Below, one piece after another: positions 7,684-17,717 of a stretch of DNA of 42,329 bases (the first letter of the stretch is position 1; each line of letters starts with the position of its first letter). The stretch is from Candidatus Doudnabacteria bacterium RIFCSPHIGHO2_01_FULL_46_24 (GTDB lineage: Bacteria > Patescibacteriota > Doudnabacteria > UBA920 > O2-02-FULL-48-8). The position numbers and the translations under genes are program-made. The notes beneath the pieces are model-generated. The model did not search any database. It worked only from the letters and a program-made list of their open reading frames with translations, and was not told where the DNA came from. Where the stretch lies: contig MFEL01000007.1 in NCBI GenBank assembly GCA_001777575.1, forward strand, positions 1-42,329, written 5' to 3'.

Positions 7684-8403
7684 ATGATTGTGAAAGCCAT
7701 TAGGACAAGAATTTTTTTGGAAGGCGAGAACCTGGTGCGTTTTATAACTAAGTACGTCCCGAAACTTCCTGACAGATCGATTTTGGTCGTGACTTCCAAA
7801 ATTGTCGCCCTGGCGGAAAAAAGGACGGCCAAATATGAAGGGCGGGCCGCGAAAGAAAAATTGATTCGCGCCGAAAGCGAATGGGCCATCCGCACCAAGT
7901 ACGTGTTTGCCACGCTCAAAGACGGGGCATTGGTGGCCAGCGCCGGCATCGATGAATCAAATGCCAACGGCAAGTTAATCATGCTGCCCAAGGACAGCAT
8001 GAGAACGGCTCAATATCTCCGCCGCAGATTGATGAAGGCGCATAGGCTAAATAAATTAGGAATTTTGATAACTGACAGCCGCGTGGCTCCGCTGCGCACG
8101 GGGGTCTTGGGCATCGCCATGGGTTATGCGGGATTCGGAGCGCTTCGCGATTACCGAGGAACAAAGGATATTTTTGGGCGCAAACTCAAGTACACTCAAA
8201 CCAATGTCGCTGATGGCTTGGCTACTGCCGCGACACTGGTCATGGGCGAAGGCAAGGAACAGACTCCGATAGCGGTGATTAAAAATGCTCCCGTTCAGTT
8301 CAAGAATAAGGTTATGAAGCACGAACTTCGTATTGATGTTAGGGATGACATGTACGGACCCCTGTTCAAATCTTTCCCAACCAGGGCGGGGAGAAAAAGT
8401 TGA
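7684..8403 (+). CDS. CofE-like (F420-0:gamma-glutamyl ligase domain) protein
   Basis: PDRSILVVTSKIVALAE...GILITDSRVAPLRTGVLGIAMGYAGFGALRDYRGTKDIFGRKL. Confidence 0.85.
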   Translation: MIVKAIRTRIFLEGENLVRFITKYVPKLPDRSILVVTSKIVALAEKRTAKYEGRAAKEKLIRAESEWAIRTKYVFATLKDGALVASAGIDESNANGKLIMLPKDSMRTAQYLRRRLMKAHRLNKLGILITDSRVAPLRTGVLGIAMGYAGFGALRDYRGTKDIFGRKLKYTQTNVADGLATAATLVMGEGKEQTPIAVIKNAPVQFKNKVMKHELRIDVRDDMYGPLFKSFPTRAGRKS

Positions 8404-8471
8404 CGTCGAATTGAATATTCATTATAATTTTGGAGTAGTTGAGGTGGAAAACTCTCAGAAATTCAAATAAA

Positions 8472-9542
8472 ATGCTATTTGGCAAACCCAAAAGTCAGTT
8501 AGGTGTCGATATCGGCACTTCCAACATCAAAATCGTTCAGTTGCGGCCCAAAGATAACAAATTCGTGTTGGAAACTTACGGGACCGTCAACGTAGCATAC
8601 CAGCTGTCTAATAAAGACAGCATCAGCTCCATAACCCAAACCGCTCAGCTGCTTAAGAATTTGCTCCAGAAATCGGGAGTGACCACCCACAAAGTCATTG
8701 CCTCCCTGCCCAACAGCGTGGTTTTTACGTCCGTCATCGAGATGCCCAAAATTCCGGAGGATGAACTGGGCACGGCCATTGAATTTGAAGCCAAAAAGTA
8801 CGTGCCACTGCCGCTTGAGGAAGTCGCGCTGTCCTGGAGTGTGATAGAAGAGCGGACAAAAAAAATCACCAAAGACACCAAAGACACCAATTTGGGGTCA
8901 CCGACCGGTAACACCAAGACCAAGGTGCTGCTGACCGCAGTACCGACCGCGGTCGTCGACAATTACATCAAGGTTTTTCACGAAGCGGGGCTGGAGCCGG
9001 AAGCTTTGGAAATCGAAGCGCTGTCGCTTATCCGCTCTCTTGTCGGCGAGGATTTGAACACGATCGTGCTGATTGACGTCGGGGCCAAGAATACAAGCAT
9101 CAATTTGGTGGACAACGGATACTTAAGGCTTTCCAAAAATTTGACTGTTGGCGGCGATACAGTAACCACCTCGATCGCCCAAAGCTTGTCCGTGAATTTC
9201 GCCCGCGCCGAGCAATTCAAAAAAGATTTCGGATTAACCAGCCAAAACCAGCAGATTCCCCAAGTCATGCGCCCAATTTTGGACATCATCAAAAATGAAA
9301 CCGTGCAGCTTATCAATTTGTTTGAAAGCCGAGGTGAGAAAATCGACAAAGTTTTGCTCTCCGGCGGCGGGGCCAAGCTTCCCAATTTAAGCGAATATTT
9401 TTCCACGGTCGGCAAGCCGGTCTCCCTGGCCGCCCCCTGGTCCAATGTGCTCTACCCACCGGAACTCAAAGGGTTAGTTGAACCATTAGGCCTCAACCTC
9501 GCCGTAGCCGCCGGCTTGGCCATGCGACACAGCGGAGATTAA
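8472..9542 (+). CDS. pilM: Type IV pilus assembly protein PilM
   Basis: LGVDIGTSNIKIVQL actin-like fold; head of the pil operon. Confidence 0.93.
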   Translation: MLFGKPKSQLGVDIGTSNIKIVQLRPKDNKFVLETYGTVNVAYQLSNKDSISSITQTAQLLKNLLQKSGVTTHKVIASLPNSVVFTSVIEMPKIPEDELGTAIEFEAKKYVPLPLEEVALSWSVIEERTKKITKDTKDTNLGSPTGNTKTKVLLTAVPTAVVDNYIKVFHEAGLEPEALEIEALSLIRSLVGEDLNTIVLIDVGAKNTSINLVDNGYLRLSKNLTVGGDTVTTSIAQSLSVNFARAEQFKKDFGLTSQNQQIPQVMRPILDIIKNETVQLINLFESRGEKIDKVLLSGGGAKLPNLSEYFSTVGKPVSLAAPWSNVLYPPELKGLVEPLGLNLAVAAGLAMRHSGD

Positions 9543-9559
9543 AGAGAAAAGATAAAAAA

Positions 9560-10114
9560 GTGCAGGAAATCAACTTACTAAAAAGTCAGCTTAAGGACAC
9601 CACTCATCTTTGGCAAACGCGGGCCAGGATTATGACTATGGCCTTGACGTTTTTGCTTATTTTGGAGTTGGGAGGAAGCGGAATTCTTTACGTGCTTTCC
9701 AAATCGACCCAAAGCAAAATCACGGCAGGATTGGCCGATAATCAACAAACCCAAAATCGAATAAACGAGCAAGAAAGCCAGCTGACTCCCGCAAAAGCCT
9801 TTCAAGCCCAAACCCAAAATTTAGGCAATTTGCTTGGCTTACATATTTATTGGTCAAATTTTTTCGAGGAATTGTCAGCCCGGACATTCAACAAGGCGAG
9901 CTTCCAAAACATCAGCGCCGATCAATCCGGCAGCATCCACTTGGAAGGCTTAGTCAAGAATTATTCCGAGTTGGGCAAGTTGCTCTTGGGCCTTTCGACC
10001 TCAAGCCAGTTTGAAGAAGTCAAACTTTTGTCCTCTTCCCCGTCCACGGGAGAAATTTCCGGCCTGTCCTTTTCGATCGACTTAAAAGTAAAAAAAGCTT
10101 TGTTGTATAAATAA
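9560..10114 (+). CDS. pilN: PilN-like pilus assembly protein
   Basis: MQEINLLKSQ plus TM; position after pilM. Confidence 0.8.
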   Translation: MQEINLLKSQLKDTTHLWQTRARIMTMALTFLLILELGGSGILYVLSKSTQSKITAGLADNQQTQNRINEQESQLTPAKAFQAQTQNLGNLLGLHIYWSNFFEELSARTFNKASFQNISADQSGSIHLEGLVKNYSELGKLLLGLSTSSQFEEVKLLSSSPSTGEISGLSFSIDLKVKKALLYK

Positions 10115-10121
10115 TCAAACA

Positions 10122-10664
10122 ATGCAGAAGGATTTCAAAACCCAAAGCATGGCGGTTTCCCTGCTGACGCTGGTCTGTATTTTAGCCGGCTATTTTGGCG
10201 TATATAAGTTCTGGGAAAAATATTCAATAGCCGCAGCCCAGCAGAAAGTGGTTATTCGAGACGGTCAAACCCTCGCCGCCGCCCAAACTGAACTGAACCA
10301 ATTTCTCGACCAATTCGAATCATTGGAAAAGGAGACTGAAATTGCTCGCAAGGCGTTGCCGACGAACGAAGAATTGGCTGTGCTTTTGGCCAGCATTGAT
10401 GAGCTGTCCAAACTTTCCGGATTCGCCATTTCCACCATCAACCAAAACAGCAACCCGGATGTCGCAAAAGCGGTAACCCAATTTTCGGTGATTCCCATGG
10501 ACCTGCAGATTAGCGGCAGCGGTTCTTATTTTTCGTTCAAAGATTTTCTGCGGCGGCTGGAATCGCACCTGCGGCTGATTGACGTATCCAATATCAATTT
10601 CCGGGTTGATGAGGTCGAGAATTTGCAAGTTGAAATGCGGGTTCGCACTTATTATCAGAAATAA
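10122..10664 (+). CDS. pilO: PilO-like pilus assembly protein
   Basis: Single N-terminal TM, coiled coil; position after pilN. Confidence 0.78.
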   Translation: MQKDFKTQSMAVSLLTLVCILAGYFGVYKFWEKYSIAAAQQKVVIRDGQTLAAAQTELNQFLDQFESLEKETEIARKALPTNEELAVLLASIDELSKLSGFAISTINQNSNPDVAKAVTQFSVIPMDLQISGSGSYFSFKDFLRRLESHLRLIDVSNINFRVDEVENLQVEMRVRTYYQK

Positions 10665-10669
10665 AACAA

Positions 10670-10963
10670 ATGCTTACAGCTAAGAAAAAAAGGGTCTATA
10701 TCGGGATAATTATTTTCTGCATCGTGGCGACGATTGCGGTATTTGTTTTATACAAGCCTTCAGTCCCAACCTTGGATCTGTCTCAATTCCAAAGCCAAAA
10801 TTCGACTGCTGCTTCCGGAGGCATTCGGGTCTTCCCGCAAAACAAGCAGTTTGACGAGTCGGTGTTCAAATTAAGCAAGTTTAAGTCCCTGACGGAATAC
10901 CAGCCGATTGAATTGAACGAAGAGGAGCTGGGCAGGGAGAATCCATTTAAGCCGCAATTGTGA
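10670..10963 (+). CDS. Short pilus-operon membrane protein (possible PilP analogue)
   Basis: N-terminal TM, C-terminal NPFKPQL; position between pilO and pilB. Confidence 0.55.
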   Translation: MLTAKKKRVYIGIIIFCIVATIAVFVLYKPSVPTLDLSQFQSQNSTAASGGIRVFPQNKQFDESVFKLSKFKSLTEYQPIELNEEELGRENPFKPQL

Positions 10964-12717
10964 TACAGCCTCAGCTTAAAACTCTGAATTTTGAAGACTT
11001 CCTGGTTGATAAAAATTTTTTAACCAAGGAGATCTTGACTAAGGCGCGGACTGAATCCAGCACAGCGCACCGCAATCTGTTTGACTACTTGATTTCCGAA
11101 AAATACCTGACCGAAGAACAACTGACCCAGGCCCGAGGACTTTTTTTTAATCTGCCTTACATTGATCTGCGCAACAGGCAGGTCAGAAAAGAAGTTTTGG
11201 AAATCGCCTCCAAGGAGACAATTTCCAATTACAAGTTCGCGCCGTTTGAATTGACTGATAACGTGCTAAAAGTGGCTTTGACCGATCCGACCAACCTCTC
11301 AGCCCTCGAGGCGCTGGAGTTTTTGTCCCAAAAGAAAAAATTTCACATCGAGCCGTATATCACCTCCCTTACCAGCTTCCAATCGGTCTTTCATCGCAGC
11401 GGCAATATCACCACCGAAGTCACGGCGGCGCTAAATGAGGTTGAGCAGGAAAAGCAGGAAAAGCAAAAAACCACCAAAGTGTTCAAAGTGTTCGAGTCGG
11501 TGGTGGAGCAAAAGATCATTGACGAGGCTCCGATTTCGAAAATCGTTGACGTGGTCATCCGCCACGCCATTGAGGGCCGGGCATCTGACATCCACATTGA
11601 GCCTTCGGAAGAAGATTTGCGTGTCCGCTATCGGATTGACGGCATTCTCCACAGTTCCCTGATTTTACCTAAAGCCGTTCATGCCGCGATCATCTCAAGG
11701 ATAAAAATTTTATCCAACCTAAAAATTGACGAACAACGGCTGCCTCAAGACGGCAGGTTTCACATCGATCTCGACGGCAAATCGATTGATTTCCGGGTTT
11801 CGACCTTTCCCACCATAGTCGGGGAAAAGATCGTGCTGAGAATTTTGGACAAGTCCAGCGGCGCTCCGACTCTGGAGGAACTGGGTGTGACTGGGCGCGC
11901 CATGAAGATCATGAACGAGGCTATCAAACGCCCTTATGGCATGTTTCTCATGACCGGCCCTACGGGCAGCGGCAAATCAACCACGCTCTATGCCGTCTTA
12001 AGCATACTCAATAAGCCGGGGGTCAATATCGTGACGTTGGAAGATCCGGTGGAGTATTTCATTGACGGGGTCAACCAGGCGCAGATCCGGCCGGAGATCG
12101 GGTTGACTTTTGCCTCGGGCTTGCGCTCGATCTTGCGGCAGGACCCCAACATCATCATGGTCGGCGAGATCCGGGACCGCGAAACGGCGGATCTGGCTGT
12201 GAATTCGGCGCTGACCGGACATTTGGTGTTTTCGACCCTGCACACGAACAGTGCCGCCGGCGCCATCCCTCGCCTCATGGATATGGGTATCGAGCCTTTT
12301 TTGATGACCGCCTCAGTCAACCTGCTGGCGGCCCAGCGGCTGGTTCGCAAAATTTGCGGCAAATGCAAAACTAGCGCCGACGTTTCCGATGCTTTTTCCG
12401 AAATGATTAAGTCCGAACTGAGGGGTGTATCGGAAGAAGAGTTAAACGGCGCGGACCCGAAGCACCCGAAACTGTCTGTCGGCCGAGGCTGCCCGGTTTG
12501 TTCCAACAGCGGCTTTCGCGGCCGCATCGGGATTTTTGAAGTGCTGCCGGTGACCAAAACTATCCAGAATTTAATCAACGATCGTGCGGGCGAGAATAAA
12601 ATCCTGGAAACCGCCATCGCCGAAGGCATGATCCTGATGCGGCAGGATGGACTGATTAAGGCGCTTAAGGGACTGACGACCATCGAAGAGGTCGTCCGTG
12701 CCACCAAGGAAGAATGA
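10960..12717 (+). CDS. pilB: Type IV pilus assembly ATPase PilB/GspE
   Basis: GPTGSGKSTTLYAVL, LEDPVEYFIDGVNQ, LRQDPNIIMVGEIRDRETADLA; CGKC zinc motif. Confidence 0.96.
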   Translation: MIQPQLKTLNFEDFLVDKNFLTKEILTKARTESSTAHRNLFDYLISEKYLTEEQLTQARGLFFNLPYIDLRNRQVRKEVLEIASKETISNYKFAPFELTDNVLKVALTDPTNLSALEALEFLSQKKKFHIEPYITSLTSFQSVFHRSGNITTEVTAALNEVEQEKQEKQKTTKVFKVFESVVEQKIIDEAPISKIVDVVIRHAIEGRASDIHIEPSEEDLRVRYRIDGILHSSLILPKAVHAAIISRIKILSNLKIDEQRLPQDGRFHIDLDGKSIDFRVSTFPTIVGEKIVLRILDKSSGAPTLEELGVTGRAMKIMNEAIKRPYGMFLMTGPTGSGKSTTLYAVLSILNKPGVNIVTLEDPVEYFIDGVNQAQIRPEIGLTFASGLRSILRQDPNIIMVGEIRDRETADLAVNSALTGHLVFSTLHTNSAAGAIPRLMDMGIEPFLMTASVNLLAAQRLVRKICGKCKTSADVSDAFSEMIKSELRGVSEEELNGADPKHPKLSVGRGCPVCSNSGFRGRIGIFEVLPVTKTIQNLINDRAGENKILETAIAEGMILMRQDGLIKALKGLTTIEEVVRATKEE

Positions 12718-12718
12718 T

Positions 12719-13084
12719 ATGCGGGAAATTTTATTCGTCCATCCGGATGAAAAACTGTTGGTTATTTACCAGCAGAAGCTCAAACCTCACTTCAAGGTTC
12801 ATTCAGCCGTAGACGGGCTTTCGGCCGTAAGAAAAATTCGACTGATATCGCCGCAGGCCGTAATCAGCGAATACCGTTTGCCCTTGCTTTCCGGCAAAGC
12901 ATTGGTCCGATTCGTCCGCAGCTATAGCCCGACCGCAACCATTCCGTTTATCTTCTTTTCCCAGGAACACTTCGACCCGCAAGCGCTGAATCTGGGAGCT
13001 AATGATTGGTTAAGCCAGCAAACCACGCCGCCCGATGTGGTGATTGAAAAAATTCATTATCATTTAGGAGTGAAGAATGTATAA
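12719..13084 (+). CDS. Degenerate response-regulator receiver domain protein
   Basis: ILFVHPDEKLL...AVISEYRLPLLSGKALVRFVR...IPFIFFSQEHFD. Confidence 0.8.
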   Translation: MREILFVHPDEKLLVIYQQKLKPHFKVHSAVDGLSAVRKIRLISPQAVISEYRLPLLSGKALVRFVRSYSPTATIPFIFFSQEHFDPQALNLGANDWLSQQTTPPDVVIEKIHYHLGVKNV

Positions 13085-14153
13085 GTCAATGGAGCTGGAA
13101 GTCAACAATTTGCTGATGCGCGTTTTGGAGCGCGGCGCGTCGGATTTACACCTAACCGCAGGTAAACCGCCGACTCTGCGGATCGACAGCAACCTCACCG
13201 AGCTCAAGGATTTCGAAGTGCTTTCAGGCAATGCCATCGCCTCCCTAATCGACGTTCTGTTGGGGAGCGAAGACAAGCGCAAACAATTCAAGGAGGATAG
13301 GGAATTGGACTTGTCCTTCTCGTTTAAGGACAACGTTCGGTTTCGAGTTAACGTCTATTACCAGAAAGGCTATCCGGCCGCCGCCTTGCGCTTGATACCC
13401 AATAAAATCAAAACCGTGGAAGAGCTGGGTTTGCCGCCGCAGATTAAAAGCTTTGTCAATTTCGCCCAGGGACTGGTGCTGATCGTCGGCCCAACCGGAC
13501 ACGGCAAATCCACGACGCTGGCTTCCTTGATTGATTTGATCAACCACAGCCGCGCGGAAAATATCGTAACTGTCGAAGATCCGATTGAATATATCTACAC
13601 CGCCGACCGCTGCATAATTAATCAGCGGGAGGTGGGCATGGATACCAAATCGTTCGGCCGAGCGTTGCGCTCGGTGCTAAGAGAGGATGCGGATGTGGTA
13701 CTGGTGGGGGAAATGCGGGATTTGGAATCCATCGCCACTACCATCACCATTGCCGAGACCGGGCATCTGGTGTTTGCCACCCTGCATACCAACAATGCCG
13801 CGCAGACCATTGACAGGATTATCGACGTCTTTCCGGCTTACCAGCAAAACCAAATCCGCTCGCAGCTTGCCAACATTTTAGTCGGTGTCATGTCGCAGAG
13901 GCTGCTGCCCAAAATTGGCGGTGGGCGCATGCCGGCCATGGAAATCATGATCACCAACAACGCCGTGGCCAATGTCATACGGGAAGGCAAAACTTACGAA
14001 TTGCCCAATATCATCCACACCAGTGCTTCATCCGGCATGGTTTCGCTGGATAAAAGCCTGGCTGATTTGGTCAGAAGCAATGTTGTCAAAGTCGAAGATG
14101 TTTTGCCTTATGTTTCCGACCACGATACGTTCGACGGCATTTTAAGGAGATAA
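13077..14153 (+). CDS. pilT: Twitching motility ATPase PilT
   Basis: GASDLHLTAGKPP, GPTGHGKSTTLASLI, LREDADVVLVGEMRDLESI. Confidence 0.95.
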   Translation: MYKSMELEVNNLLMRVLERGASDLHLTAGKPPTLRIDSNLTELKDFEVLSGNAIASLIDVLLGSEDKRKQFKEDRELDLSFSFKDNVRFRVNVYYQKGYPAAALRLIPNKIKTVEELGLPPQIKSFVNFAQGLVLIVGPTGHGKSTTLASLIDLINHSRAENIVTVEDPIEYIYTADRCIINQREVGMDTKSFGRALRSVLREDADVVLVGEMRDLESIATTITIAETGHLVFATLHTNNAAQTIDRIIDVFPAYQQNQIRSQLANILVGVMSQRLLPKIGGGRMPAMEIMITNNAVANVIREGKTYELPNIIHTSASSGMVSLDKSLADLVRSNVVKVEDVLPYVSDHDTFDGILRR

Positions 14154-14166
14154 TTGATTTAACAAA

Positions 14167-15369
14167 ATGGAATTTGCTTATCAAGCACGGGATAAGGAGG
14201 GGATGATGCGGACCGGGACTGTGGAAGCGGCCACCGAGGTTTTGGCTTATGACATGCTGCAGGAGCATGGATTGATCGTCATCAAGATCATTCCAGCCGG
14301 CAAGGTGACGCTGTTTTCTGAGTTCGCTTTTTTGGATAGGGTTTCGCTGAAAGATTTGGTTTTGTTTTCCCGCCAACTCTCAACCCTGATTAACGCCAAG
14401 GTGCCGATCGTGACGGCGCTTCGGGTTTTGAAAAGCCAGGTTTCTTCACGCAGGCTCCAGAAAATCATTGATGAAGTCACGACCAAAGTGGAAAACGGCG
14501 ACAGCCTGTCCTCCGCGCTGGCAGCCTATCCGAAGATTTTCAGCGACCTTTACATCAACATGATCAAATCAGGAGAGCTGGCCGGGAGCATGGATGAGTC
14601 GCTGATGTACCTGGCCAACCAGTTGGAGAAAGATTATGACCTCCGCTCAAAAATAATTTCCTCGCTGACCTATCCGGCGTTCATTGTGGTGGCATTGTTC
14701 GTGGTCGGGATATTGATGTTTATCTACGTTTTACCCCCTTTGGTTTCAATCCTGCAAGAACAAGCGGTCAGCTTGCCGTTCACGACCAAGATCTTGATTG
14801 CCATCACCAATGCCGTCCAGCATTATTGGTGGTTATTGCTGATACTCCTGGCGGGATTGATCGTGGGCTTGAGGATCTATATCCAAACCACGGTTGGCCG
14901 CTACGTCATGGATTACCTCAAACTGCACTTGCCGGTTTTCGGGAAATTGTTCAAAAATATTTACCTCTCTCGTTTCTCAAGAAACTTGGCCACGCTGGTA
15001 GCCGGCGGCATTCCCATAGTCAGGGCGCTGGATTCGGTTGCCGACACGGTGGGAAACCAGATTTATAAGGACATCATCCACGATGCCGCCTATCAAGTCA
15101 AAAACGGCAAAACCATTGCCAGCTCCTTAAGCGGCAAGCGGGACGTGCCGGAAGTTTTGGCTCAGATGACCCAGATCGGCGAGCAGACCGGGAACCTGCA
15201 GGACATTATGGCCAAGATTGCTTCCTTTTACGAGAAGGAAGTCGAGTCTATGCTGAGGGTTTTGACCACGCTGATTGAGCCTTTGATCATGATGCTTCTG
15301 GGCTTGGCGGTGGCGGTCATGGTTGCAGGAATTTTATTGCCGATATATAATTTAGCCAGTACAGCATAG
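14167..15369 (+). CDS. pilC: Type IV pilus inner membrane platform protein PilC
   Basis: FSRQLSTLINAKVPIVTALRVL; T2SF domains. Confidence 0.95.
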   Translation: MEFAYQARDKEGMMRTGTVEAATEVLAYDMLQEHGLIVIKIIPAGKVTLFSEFAFLDRVSLKDLVLFSRQLSTLINAKVPIVTALRVLKSQVSSRRLQKIIDEVTTKVENGDSLSSALAAYPKIFSDLYINMIKSGELAGSMDESLMYLANQLEKDYDLRSKIISSLTYPAFIVVALFVVGILMFIYVLPPLVSILQEQAVSLPFTTKILIAITNAVQHYWWLLLILLAGLIVGLRIYIQTTVGRYVMDYLKLHLPVFGKLFKNIYLSRFSRNLATLVAGGIPIVRALDSVADTVGNQIYKDIIHDAAYQVKNGKTIASSLSGKRDVPEVLAQMTQIGEQTGNLQDIMAKIASFYEKEVESMLRVLTTLIEPLIMMLLGLAVAVMVAGILLPIYNLASTA

Positions 15370-15410
15370 AGTCCTTAATGATACAAAAGGCTTGGAAGGG
15401 GGTGAACTAA

Positions 15411-15875
15411 TTGAAGTATATCAAATCTCAAAAAGGGTTCACTTTGATTGAATTGTTGGTGGTTATCGCCATTATCGGCATTTTGGCCGCTGTGGTGTTG
15501 GTTTCTCTTAACTCCGCCAGACAGAAATCCAGAGATGCCCGCAGGCTTGCGGATATCAGGCAAATCCAAACCGCTATGGAGTTGTTTTATAACGACAACA
15601 ACAGCTATCCTGATGACGGCGGAGCTTCGCCGACAGCCACGGACGGCACCCCGGCTTGGAGCACATATATGTCGCTTTGGCCGGTCGCACCTACCCCGGA
15701 AGATGGTACCTGCACTGCAGCAAACAATGCCTACGTTTACACCGGACGTAACGCGGGTGACAGCGCAGATGACGCATCTGACCCGGCGTTTTACCGTGTC
15801 GCGTTTTGTTTGGGTGCGCTTACCGGCGGACAAGCCGCGGGTACGCATAATGCCACCCCATCTGGCATCAACTAA
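15411..15875 (+). CDS. Type IV pilin
   Basis: [41 protein letters not shown] start with SD GGAAGGGGGTG. Confidence 0.93.
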   Translation: MKYIKSQKGFTLIELLVVIAIIGILAAVVLVSLNSARQKSRDARRLADIRQIQTAMELFYNDNNSYPDDGGASPTATDGTPAWSTYMSLWPVAPTPEDGTCTAANNAYVYTGRNAGDSADDASDPAFYRVAFCLGALTGGQAAGTHNATPSGIN

Positions 15876-15941
15876 GGTTTAAGGATAGATTTCCAGCCCC
15901 ACATTGTGGAGCTGGACTTGTATACTTAAAAATCACGTATC

Positions 15942-16421
15942 ATGAATCACGTAACACGCAACAAAAATTCAGGGTTTACCCTGATCGAGCTTCTTGTGGT
16001 CGTAGCCATAATTGGGCTTTTGGCGTCCATTGTTTTGGTGGGTATGGGCAACGCGCGCATCAAAGGCCGGGATGCCAAACGCTTGTCTGACACGCAGGCA
16101 GTCAAATCAGGCTTAGATATTTATTACAGTTTCGGCTCAGGCTATCCTGCAACCACGGAATGGGATAATGCCCAAAACAATCTCACTCAGCTGGCCTGCT
16201 CGGGCCAAACCGCGTTCAAACCGCCGCAGGACCCGATCAACACCAGCAATCCCGCGTTTGACTATGTTTACACCCAGGGCGGCACTGCCTCCACCGGCTG
16301 CGGCGGAAATGTCTACAGCACTTACAAGATTCAATTTACGACTGAAGGCGCCACTGGCATCGGGCCGGCCGGCACTTATTACCTGCATCCCGGCGGCATA
16401 ACTTCCACAGCGCCGTTTTAA
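15942..16421 (+). CDS. Type IV pilin (second)
   Basis: [38 protein letters not shown]. Confidence 0.93.
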   Translation: MNHVTRNKNSGFTLIELLVVVAIIGLLASIVLVGMGNARIKGRDAKRLSDTQAVKSGLDIYYSFGSGYPATTEWDNAQNNLTQLACSGQTAFKPPQDPINTSNPAFDYVYTQGGTASTGCGGNVYSTYKIQFTTEGATGIGPAGTYYLHPGGITSTAPF

Positions 16422-16422
16422 A

Positions 16423-17181
16423 ATGTTTTTTGCGGTTTTCATCTTTGGCCTGATAATTGGCAGCTTTCTCAATGCTGCCATTTTTCGTTTGCATTCTGGA
16501 GAGGGAATAGTTAGCGGTCGTTCTAAATGCGTGCATTGCGGCCATGTGCTTGAAGCCCGAGATTTAGTGCCGGTCTTAAGCTTTATTTTTTTGCGCGGCC
16601 GGTGCCGTTATTGCAAAGCTCGGATTTCTTGGCAGTATCCAATTGTCGAGTTGATCACGTCGATAGCTTTTATTTTACTTGCGTCGAATTACGAATTACG
16701 AATTACGAATTACGAATTTTGGATTCAAGCATTTTTCATCTGCACTTTCATCATTATTGCAGTTTATGACTATAAGCATTACCTGATTTTGGACAAGGTT
16801 GTTTTTCCCTCACTCGGTTTTGCTTTTGTGTTTGCAGCGGTTAGTGGCCAACAGCCAATTGTTAATAGTCTGTTGGGGGCTCTGGCCATTGCCGGTTTTT
16901 TTGGACTCCAATACCTGCTCTCCAAGGGTCGTTGGATAGGCCTGGGAGACGTAAAATTCGGACTCCTATTTGGAGCGGTGCTCGGGCTCAAATTATCAGT
17001 TGCTGGCCTGTTTTTGGCTTACTTTATTGGAGCCTTGGCAGGTATGGCTTTGTTGGCCCTAAACAGGAAAAAACTTTCCGACAAACTGCCGTTTGGAGTT
17101 TTTTTGTCAACTGCGGCGATAGTTGTTTTACTGTATGGCGAGAAAATCCTCGCTTGGTATGAGAACTTGACAGGGCTATAA
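16423..17181 (+). CDS. pilD: Prepilin peptidase
   Basis: GSFLNAAIFRL, C-x2-C ... C-x2-C, YDYKHYLILD, GLGDVKFGLLFGAVLG. Confidence 0.94.
   Translation: MFFAVFIFGLIIGSFLNAAIFRLHSGEGIVSGRSKCVHCGHVLEARDLVPVLSFIFLRGRCRYCKARISWQYPIVELITSIAFILLASNYELRITNYEFWIQAFFICTFIIIAVYDYKHYLILDKVVFPSLGFAFVFAAVSGQQPIVNSLLGALAIAGFFGLQYLLSKGRWIGLGDVKFGLLFGAVLGLKLSVAGLFLAYFIGALAGMALLALNRKKLSDKLPFGVFLSTAAIVVLLYGEKILAWYENLTGL
16685..16719 (+). repeat. 7-bp tandem repeat (ACGAATT)n inside pilD
   Basis: GAATTACGAATTACGAATTACGAATTACGAATT, translated as NYELRITNYEF. Confidence 0.95.
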
Positions 17182-17204
17182 ATAATTGATAACATTGTTT
17201 TAGT

Positions 17205-17457
17205 AAGCTTAATAATTACAAAATCGTTGATCCTGGGAATAGTAGTCTCGCTTGAAAGAGCGGGGTGAATGGGCCCAGGGGAGATGCTTGGGGCATTAGT
17301 CTCAAGCCGGTTTCCTCCGTAATCAAAGGATAATTGATGTCTGCCGAAAAACGGCACGAGTCAATGAGTAGAAAAACAGGGTGGCAACACGTGAGTTAAA
17401 GACTCTTCGTCCCTTGGCATATCTTTTGATATGCGCAGAGATGAGGAGTTTTTGTTT
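17205..17457 (+). promoter_or_regulatory. T-box riboswitch leader upstream of trpBA
   Basis: AGGGTGGCAACACG (17378-17391) and TTCGTCCC, followed by terminator GACTCTTCGTC...GATGAGGAGTTTTTG; structured Stem-I-like leader. Confidence 0.85.
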
Positions 17458-17480
17458 TGAATTTCACATGGAGGAACACC

Positions 17481-17705
17481 ATGATCGGACAAGACACGAA
17501 AGTGCGCCCATCGGAAGAGGTCCGGCTTACCAGTGGCGGGGTGATTACACCCGTTCAGCTTGCGGAAGCGATCAGGTATCACGCTCAGGCCACAGGGACC
17601 GCACTTGAAGCGGTTACAGCCATGGTTGCCCGCAGCGAGCTGGTGCCGGTGTCGTGGACGAAAGGAGGAGTCATTCTTGTTTACAACAGCCCGAATGGGC
17701 TGTAG
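17481..17705 (+). CDS. Hypothetical 74-aa protein in the T-box/trp transcript
   Basis: SD ATGGAGGAAC before the ATG at 17481. Confidence 0.65.
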   Translation: MIGQDTKVRPSEEVRLTSGGVITPVQLAEAIRYHAQATGTALEAVTAMVARSELVPVSWTKGGVILVYNSPNGL

Positions 17706-17717
17706 TGGAAACGCGCC

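Noticed and set aside
11988-12707. 239-aa minus-strand ORF inside pilB
   Set aside because: Antisense shadow of a well-supported ATPase gene.
7684-12717. UGA recoding (as in Gracilibacteria/Absconditabacteria)
   Set aside because: UGA is used as a normal terminator, e.g. at 8401-8403 and 12715-12717, and coding frames do not contain internal UGA.
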